Below the pieces are notes generated by a model, which worked only from the letters and a program-made list of their open reading frames with translations, did not search any database and was not told where the DNA came from. The translations under genes were made by a program, and so were the position numbers. A stretch of 64,000 bases of DNA, from the NCBI RefSeq assembly GCF_021353235.1, contig NZ_JAJTWT010000004.1, forward strand, positions 248,001 to 312,000. Direction: 5' to 3'. This DNA comes from Pelomonas caseinilytica. Lineage in GTDB: Bacteria > Pseudomonadota > Gammaproteobacteria > Burkholderiales > Burkholderiaceae_C. Each line of letters begins with the position of its first letter. Positions within the stretch are counted from its first letter, which is position 1. Below are positions 59,397-64,000 of the stretch, piece by piece.

Positions 59397-60668
59397 TCAC
59401 CGGTTCGCCCTATGAACCAGCAACGCCTGCGCATCCGCCAACGCCTGCTCGATCGGCTTGCCGTACTCCAGCACGTTGTCGAGTTCGGCATTGACCACCT
59501 CGTCGGCGAACTTGTGCTGCTTGTGCATCCTCACGACCGGGATGCGCCGTGCCGCGTCGCGCCAAAGCAGGCGTGCACGCTGGCCGCCGAGGAAGGGCAC
59601 GGGCTGGTCGAAGAAGGGGTCGTCCTGGGCCGCCAGGAGCGCCGGGAAGGCATCCTGGGAGCGGAAGGCTTCGAGCTGGCGCTGGCGGTCCAGCGTCAGC
59701 TCCTGGATGAGCTGCCAGGCGAGCGCCTTGCGCTCCGGCGCCGAACGGCGCGGGATGGCGTAGTAGGTGCCGCCGTAGGAGCAGTAGGTGCCCTCGGGCA
59801 ACTGGGCCACCCGCCACTTGCCGGCCGTGCCCGGCGCCACCCAGTTGGCCATCTGGCCGGCCATCCAGCCGCCCGACATCTCGGTGGCCAGGCGCCCGCG
59901 CTTGAGCATCTCCGCCCAGTCGTTGAACCAGACCTCGACACGCGCGTCCAGGCCCTGGCGGCGCACCTGGCGCGCCAGCTCGAAGGCACGCACGAAGCGC
60001 GGCGAGGTCACCTGGGGCCGGCCCTCGCGGTCGAAGAACTGGCTCTCCCCCGGCGGCGTGCCGGCCCGCACGATGATGTCCTTGAGCAGGCGCACGTCAC
60101 CGATCAGGTAGGCGCCGGCCCTGGCCTTGAGCTGGGCGCCGGCGGCGACATAGTCCTCCCAAGACCGCGTCAGGTCGGCCTCCTTCAGACCGGCCTGGGC
60201 GAGCAGGTCCACGCGGTAGAACAGCGAGCCGGGGCCCACGTCGGTCGGCATGGCAACGATGCGCCCCTCGCGGTTGCGCGCCGTCTCGATGGCGAACGGG
60301 ACGAAGCGGTCCTTGAAGCGCTCGGCGCCGAAGGGCTCGGCCGACAGGTCCTCCAGGCCCGACCCCAGCGAGAAGCGGCCGAGGTAGCTGGTCTCCAGCG
60401 CGATGACGTCGGGCAGGTGGCCCGAGGTGGAGAGCGCGGTCGTCATCGCCGTGTGATGGTCGTCGTACTGGCGGCTGATGACCTGGGTGCGCACACCGGG
60501 ATGGCGCTGGCTCCAGCCCTTGAGCACGTCGCGGGCGATGACGTCCACCAGCGGGAAGGCCGCCACGGTCAACGGCGCGGGCTCCGAGGCGCAGGCCAGC
60601 CCGGCCGTACCGCCCGCAGCGGCGGCGGCCAGCAGTTGGCGGCGGGAGATAAACGGCGTGTCGTGCAT
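59397..60668 (-). CDS. sugar ABC transporter substrate-binding protein
   Basis: A 423-aa extracellular solute-binding protein of the sugar type. A Tat-like signal (SRRQLLAAAAAGGTAGLACA) precedes the mature domain; DVIALETSYLGRFS, IVAMPTDVGPGSLFYRVDLL and SYGGTYYAIPRRS match the family. It heads the - strand operon of permeases, GH1 and GH16. A perfect LacI-type palindrome two bases upstream of the ATG at 60668 leaves no room for a normal ribosome site, so the message may be leaderless or start further upstream (TTG at 60725). Confidence 0.9.
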   Translation of the reverse strand: MHDTPFISRRQLLAAAAAGGTAGLACASEPAPLTVAAFPLVDVIARDVLKGWSQRHPGVRTQVISRQYDDHHTAMTTALSTSGHLPDVIALETSYLGRFSLGSGLEDLSAEPFGAERFKDRFVPFAIETARNREGRIVAMPTDVGPGSLFYRVDLLAQAGLKEADLTRSWEDYVAAGAQLKARAGAYLIGDVRLLKDIIVRAGTPPGESQFFDREGRPQVTSPRFVRAFELARQVRRQGLDARVEVWFNDWAEMLKRGRLATEMSGGWMAGQMANWVAPGTAGKWRVAQLPEGTYCSYGGTYYAIPRRSAPERKALAWQLIQELTLDRQRQLEAFRSQDAFPALLAAQDDPFFDQPVPFLGGQRARLLWRDAARRIPVVRMHKQHKFADEVVNAELDNVLEYGKPIEQALADAQALLVHRANR

Positions 60669-60670
60669 GT

Positions 60671-60686
60671 TTGAAAGCGCTTTCAA
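60671..60686. promoter_or_regulatory. LacI-family operator
   Basis: TTGAAAGCGCTTTCAA is a perfect 16-bp palindrome typical of LacI-family regulators of sugar genes. It overlaps the start region of the binding-protein gene. The same site (15 of 16 bp) occurs at 62948-62963 before the second GH16 gene. Confidence 0.85.
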
Positions 60687-61009
60687 GATTGTGCAGTGAT
60701 GCCATGGCCGGCCCCAGCCGAACAAACCCTAGGCCGGCCCTCGGGAGGCGAGCTGCGGGAGGGCGGCCGGCGACGACGCCTCCCTAGAACCCCGTGCGGG
60801 CAACGTTTTGTCACCCTTGCTCCGGGTTTCCACCGGTGACGGTTCGGGCGCGGTTTCGCAAAGTGGTATTCAAGAGGTGATAGCAGTCTCAAACTGGAGT
60901 AATACCAGTTAGAACCAGCTCACGAGCCTGCATGGAGAGGCAGGTCAGCCGCCGGACGGGCCATGCCCGTCCTTCCCAACGTGCCCATGGCCATGCATAG
61001 GACAACCCC
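60687..61009. other. intergenic region upstream of GH18 gene
   Basis: No gene is seen in this stretch. Two inverted repeats lie near its right end: TGGTATT (60864) with AATACCA (60901), and AACTGG (60892) with CCAGTT (60905). They are candidate sites for a GntR-type or other sugar regulator before the GH18 gene. The remainder is GC-rich with no clear motif. Confidence 0.4.
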
Positions 61010-62731
61010 ATGAAGCAGCCCTCCACCGCCATCCCGTCGCACCAGTTGCGCCGCCTCGCCGCCATCACCGCGGCAGCCTTCGCGCTGACCGCCGCAGCCC
61101 ACGCCCAGACCTACCCCGCGTGGGCGCCCGACGTCTACTACACGGCCGGCACGGTCGTGAGCTACAACGGCCACCTCTACAGGGCCCTGGTCAACCAGAC
61201 CGACTACGCCTCGACCGGCTGGAACCCGACCAACACCTCGCTGTGGACCGACCTCGGGGCCACGTCGGGGCCTGCGCCTTCGCCAGCCCCGACGCCCGCG
61301 CCCACCCCGGCACCCACGCCGGCGCCCTCGCCCGCACCCGCTCCGAGCGGCAGCTGCGCGCCGGCCTGGGTCAGCACCAAGGCCTATGGCGGCGGCGAGA
61401 TCGCCAGCGAGGGCAGCACCAACTACAAGGCGAACTGGTGGACCCAAGGCAACGACCCCGCCACCAACAACGGCCCCTCGGGCAGCGGCCAGCCCTGGAC
61501 GTCGCAAGGCGCCTGCTCGGCCTCGCCGAGCCCCAGCCCTTCGCCATCACCTTCCCCTTCGCCATCACCTTCCCCTTCGCCTTCGCCGTCCCCGAGCCCC
61601 GCCCCCGCACCCGGCCTCAGCGACCCCAATGCCAAGTCGGCCACCCAGGCCGGCCGGGCCTACACGGTCTACTACCCGAGCTGGAGCGACAACTGGTTCG
61701 ACGCCACCGGCAAGACCCTGGACCAGGTCTTCCAGGCCAGTAACTTCGCGCGCATCCCGGCCAACTACACCCACGTGGTGGCGGCCTTCGCGCAGCCGAA
61801 TTTCAGCTGGGGCGGCATGGCGGCCAACAACTGGTCGGGCACGGGCATCAACTTCAACGGCCGGCCGTCGGACATCAAGGCGGCCATCGACGTGCTGCAC
61901 GCCCGCAACATCAAGGTCATCCTGGCCGTGGGCGGCGCCACCTACAACAGCTGGAGCACCTTGTCGGCCGAAGGCCACGCCGGCAGCGGACCGACCATCA
62001 CCGCGCTGGCCAACGTCATGAAGGACGTGGGCTTCGACGGCCTGGACGTGGACTTCGAGATCGAGGGCCTGGACGCCTATGCCGGCGCCGTGAAGGCCAT
62101 GCGCAAGGCGGTCGACCTGGCCGGCGGCGGGCGCATCCTCACGGTGGCCGCCTGGTCCACCGGCGCGGACTGCACCGGCGCCACGCAGAACGACCCGCAG
62201 TGCGCCGGCGTGGGCGTGAGCTACTGGGGCGGCAAGGCGGGCCTGGAGCGCCAGCTCGTCAGTGCCTACCCGACGCTGGCCGGCGCCTTCAACATCGTCA
62301 ACATCATGAGCTACGACGCGCGCTACGAGCACTACGACGGCGTGACCGCGTGGAACCAGTACCGCAAGCTCTTCCCGAGCGGCACCATCGTCTCCATCGG
62401 CTTCGAGACGGCCCCCGAAGGCTGGGCCGGCGGCCAACTGGTGGTGAACAACGGCGATGCCCAATGCACCGGCTCGGTCATCCTGCAGAACAGCTACGGC
62501 GCCAACGTCAACCAGCCCTATTCGGTGGAGCGCTACCTGAACGCCGTCACCGGCAGCACCCTGGCCAACCGCAACCCGCGTGACGGCGCCATGCTGTGGC
62601 AGGCGTTGAAGACGGCCTCCGGCAGTTGCGGCAGCGCGCCGCTGGCCACCCCGGGCAGCATCGGCAGGAAGGCCGCGGGCAGCCTGGGCCTGGTGGACGA
62701 CCCCGCGCTGCAGAACGCGCCCTGGAAGTAG
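61010..62731 (+). CDS. secreted chitin-binding GH18 chitinase
   Basis: A 573-aa secreted enzyme. Signal peptide to about residue 32 (AAAHA/Q). Two CBM5/12 chitin-binding modules (about 34-82 and 116-168; for example AWAPDVYYTAGTVVSYNGHLY) are joined by Pro-Thr/Ala and Ser-Pro linkers to a GH18 catalytic domain (about 215-560). The catalytic motif is GFDGLDVDFEIEG (DxxDxDxE), with substrate-binding NIMSYDARYEHYDG. It should cleave chitin or related beta-1,4-linked glycans outside the cell. Confidence 0.93.
   Translation: MKQPSTAIPSHQLRRLAAITAAAFALTAAAHAQTYPAWAPDVYYTAGTVVSYNGHLYRALVNQTDYASTGWNPTNTSLWTDLGATSGPAPSPAPTPAPTPAPTPAPSPAPAPSGSCAPAWVSTKAYGGGEIASEGSTNYKANWWTQGNDPATNNGPSGSGQPWTSQGACSASPSPSPSPSPSPSPSPSPSPSPSPSPAPAPGLSDPNAKSATQAGRAYTVYYPSWSDNWFDATGKTLDQVFQASNFARIPANYTHVVAAFAQPNFSWGGMAANNWSGTGINFNGRPSDIKAAIDVLHARNIKVILAVGGATYNSWSTLSAEGHAGSGPTITALANVMKDVGFDGLDVDFEIEGLDAYAGAVKAMRKAVDLAGGGRILTVAAWSTGADCTGATQNDPQCAGVGVSYWGGKAGLERQLVSAYPTLAGAFNIVNIMSYDARYEHYDGVTAWNQYRKLFPSGTIVSIGFETAPEGWAGGQLVVNNGDAQCTGSVILQNSYGANVNQPYSVERYLNAVTGSTLANRNPRDGAMLWQALKTASGSCGSAPLATPGSIGRKAAGSLGLVDDPALQNAPWK
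61528..61608 (+). repeat. Ser-Pro linker minisatellite
   Basis: An 18-bp unit CCTTCGCCATCACCTTCC repeats, coding Ser-Pro pairs in the interdomain linker of the GH18 enzyme. The array of about 14 Ser-Pro dipeptides may expand or contract by slippage. A Pro-Thr-Pro-Ala repeat is present further upstream (61270-61330). Confidence 0.8.
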
Positions 62732-62749
62732 GCCCACGGCACTCCCCCG

Positions 62750-62789
62750 CACCGCCGCCGTCCCGCCTCCGCGGAAGCCGGCGGCGGTG
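62750..62789 (+). terminator. possible terminator hairpin after GH18
   Basis: CACCGCCGCCG and CGGCGGCGGTG form a perfect 11-bp stem 18 bp after the stop. There is no T-run, so termination is uncertain. Confidence 0.4.
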
Positions 62790-62947
62790 TAACCGAGTTC
62801 TCCTGGCCGCCGAGGCCCGAGGGCGCGACGACCGCGCCCGCCACGTGGCAGCAACGTCCCCGCCCCTGCGGGTCCACCCGTCCCTCCGTTAGGGCACAGG
62901 CCGGTGTTGCCACGTGGCCGGTCGTCCGCCTAAATTTTCGCCGCGCA

Positions 62948-62963
62948 CTGAAAGCGCTTTCAA
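62948..62963. promoter_or_regulatory. LacI-family operator before second GH16 gene
   Basis: CTGAAAGCGCTTTCAA differs by one base from the operator at 60671-60686. It lies 55 bp before the GH16 start, so one LacI-type regulator probably co-controls uptake and extracellular glucanase. Confidence 0.8.
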
Positions 62964-63017
62964 GTTGCCGACACAGGCAGCAAGCCCCCCCACCACAGCT
63001 GGAGACACCTCATAAAA

Positions 63018-64000
63018 TTGCTTCCCTCCTTCATCCGGCCCCTGCTGGCCGGCTTGCTGGCCGTCACGGCTGGCCTCGCCCAGGCCCAGGGCTGGCAGCT
63101 CGTCTGGAGCGACGAGTTCGACGGCAGCATCGGCCCCGACTGGGTCTTCGAGACCGGTGCCGGCGGCTGGGGCAACAACGAACTGCAGTACTACCGCCGC
63201 GAGAACGCCACCATCGAGAACAACGCCCTCGTCATCACGGCCAGGCGCGAGGACTTCGGCGGTGCGGCCTACACCTCGGCGCGCATGAAGACCCAGGGGC
63301 TCAAGACCTTCAAGTACGGCCGCATGGAAGCGCGCATGAAGCTGCCGGCCTTCCTGGGTGCCTGGCCGGCGTTCTGGATGCTCGGCGCCAACCTGCCGCA
63401 GGTGGGCTGGCCGGCCTCCGGCGAGATCGACGTGATGGAACACGTCAACGACGAGAACAAGGTCTACGGCACCATCCACTGGCAGGACAACAACGGCCAG
63501 TACGCCCAGTACGGCGGCAACACGGCCGCCACGGTGACGGACTGGCACGTCTACGCCGTCGAGTGGGACCCGAGCGCCATCCGCTGGTACGTGGACGGCA
63601 CCAAGTACCACGAGGCCAACATCGCCGGCGGCATCAACGGCACCGAGGAGTTCCAGAAGGACTTCTTCCTGCTGCTGAACTTCGCCATCGGCGGCAACTG
63701 GCCGGGCTTCAACGTCAACACCGCCGCGCTGCCGGCCAAGATGTATGTCGACTACGTGCGCGTCTATGCACCGGCCGGCAGCGGCGTGGCCACCGTCTAC
63801 CAGGACTGCAACTACGCCGGCTACGCGGCCGCCCTGCCCGAGGGCAGCTACACGCTCGCCCAACTGCAGGCCCGCGGCGTGCGGGACAACGACCTGTCGT
63901 CGCTGCGCGTCGCCGCCGGCTACCAGGTGCAGCTCTTCGACGGCGACAACTTCAGCGGCGCCAGCGTCGTGCGCACGGCCGACACCGGCTGCCTGGTCGA
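63018..64000 (+). CDS. secreted GH16 glucanase with C-terminal crystallin-like domain, 3' end missing
   Basis: A secreted GH16 enzyme cut by the window end (327 codons seen). The likely TTG start at 63018 gives a signal peptide ending GLAQA/Q; GGAGA lies 13 bp upstream, a loose fit. The catalytic motif is PASGEIDVMEHVND. The C-terminal part (YQDCNYAGYAAALPEGSY, NDLSSLRVAAGYQVQLF) resembles beta/gamma-crystallin repeats. It is probably a beta-1,3-glucanase working with the lipoprotein GH16 and the importer. Confidence 0.9.
   Translation, partial: MLPSFIRPLLAGLLAVTAGLAQAQGWQLVWSDEFDGSIGPDWVFETGAGGWGNNELQYYRRENATIENNALVITARREDFGGAAYTSARMKTQGLKTFKYGRMEARMKLPAFLGAWPAFWMLGANLPQVGWPASGEIDVMEHVNDENKVYGTIHWQDNNGQYAQYGGNTAATVTDWHVYAVEWDPSAIRWYVDGTKYHEANIAGGINGTEEFQKDFFLLLNFAIGGNWPGFNVNTAALPAKMYVDYVRVYAPAGSGVATVYQDCNYAGYAAALPEGSYTLAQLQARGVRDNDLSSLRVAAGYQVQLFDGDNFSGASVVRTADTGCLV

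Noticed and set aside
58659-60674. Long + strand frame through the palindrome and antisense to the binding-protein gene
   Set aside because: Its product is a mosaic of repeat-derived and antisense residues with no domain; the DNA is explained by inverted repeats and the gene on the other strand.
61270-61608. Possible CRISPR-like tandem repeat
   Set aside because: Units are coding Pro-Thr/Ala and Ser-Pro linkers without unique spacers.

Overview
The window is high-GC bacterial DNA, roughly 69% by impression, from a nitrogen-fixing betaproteobacterium. The order Burkholderiales, probably near Rubrivivax, Leptothrix or Roseateles, is an inference from several traits: the bolA-hisG-hisD gene order, a short-form HisG, a PHA-granule-associated protein, a PEP-CTERM protein, intergenic repeats of a type common in that order, and a NifA with the alpha/beta-proteobacterial cysteine motif. 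No rRNA, tRNA, CRISPR array or transposase was seen.

Region 1 (1-26891) is a large nif/mod/isc/fix cluster, almost entirely on the + strand. It runs: nifH (3' end), nifD, nifK, a small unknown gene, nifE, nifN, nifX, a DUF269 gene, a DUF683 gene, fdxB, nifQ, modA, modB, modC, modE, then a sigma54-preceded ISC operon (iscS, iscU, two A-type carriers, hscA, fdx), a PIN toxin-antitoxin pair, truD, nifV, nifW, fixA, fixB, fixC, fixX and nifA. Together these encode the MoFe protein, the FeMo-co scaffold and carriers, molybdate uptake and regulation, Fe-S supply, homocitrate synthesis, an electron-bifurcating electron supply to nitrogenase, and the master activator. GG-N10-GC (-24/-12) promoters lie before nifE, iscS, nifV and nifA. 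TGT-N10-ACA NifA sites lie before iscS and nifV. nifB, nifU, nifZ and nifM are not in the window.

Region 2 (26947-39896) is mostly housekeeping genes on the - strand. It holds a RibD/DHFR-like reductase, an S1/P1 nuclease (+ strand), a YfhL-type ferredoxin, coaD, rsmD, and a histidine operon split into hisGD and hisCBHAF by a PEP-CTERM gene and a toxin-antitoxin pair. bolA and an ABC-2 exporter follow.

Region 3 (40040-53161) is a mixed block: a TetR regulator, a TPR protein, two tandem paralogous small secreted proteins, a WS/DGAT acyltransferase, an acyl-CoA-binding protein, a PHA-system protein, a Sel1 protein, an aldo/keto reductase, another toxin-antitoxin pair, a GNAT, a lipoprotein aminopeptidase, a molybdopterin oxidoreductase and a two-component system.

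Region 4 (53267-64000) is a polysaccharide-use locus: an ABC ATPase, a substrate-binding protein, two permeases, a GH1 beta-glucosidase, two GH16 glucanases and a chitin-binding GH18 enzyme. An identical LacI-type operator precedes the binding-protein gene and the second GH16 gene. The most unusual non-coding structures are a 642-bp composite palindrome inside the transporter operon, a dispersed hairpin repeat (one copy splits fixA from fixB), and CACAGAG-rich inverted repeats.
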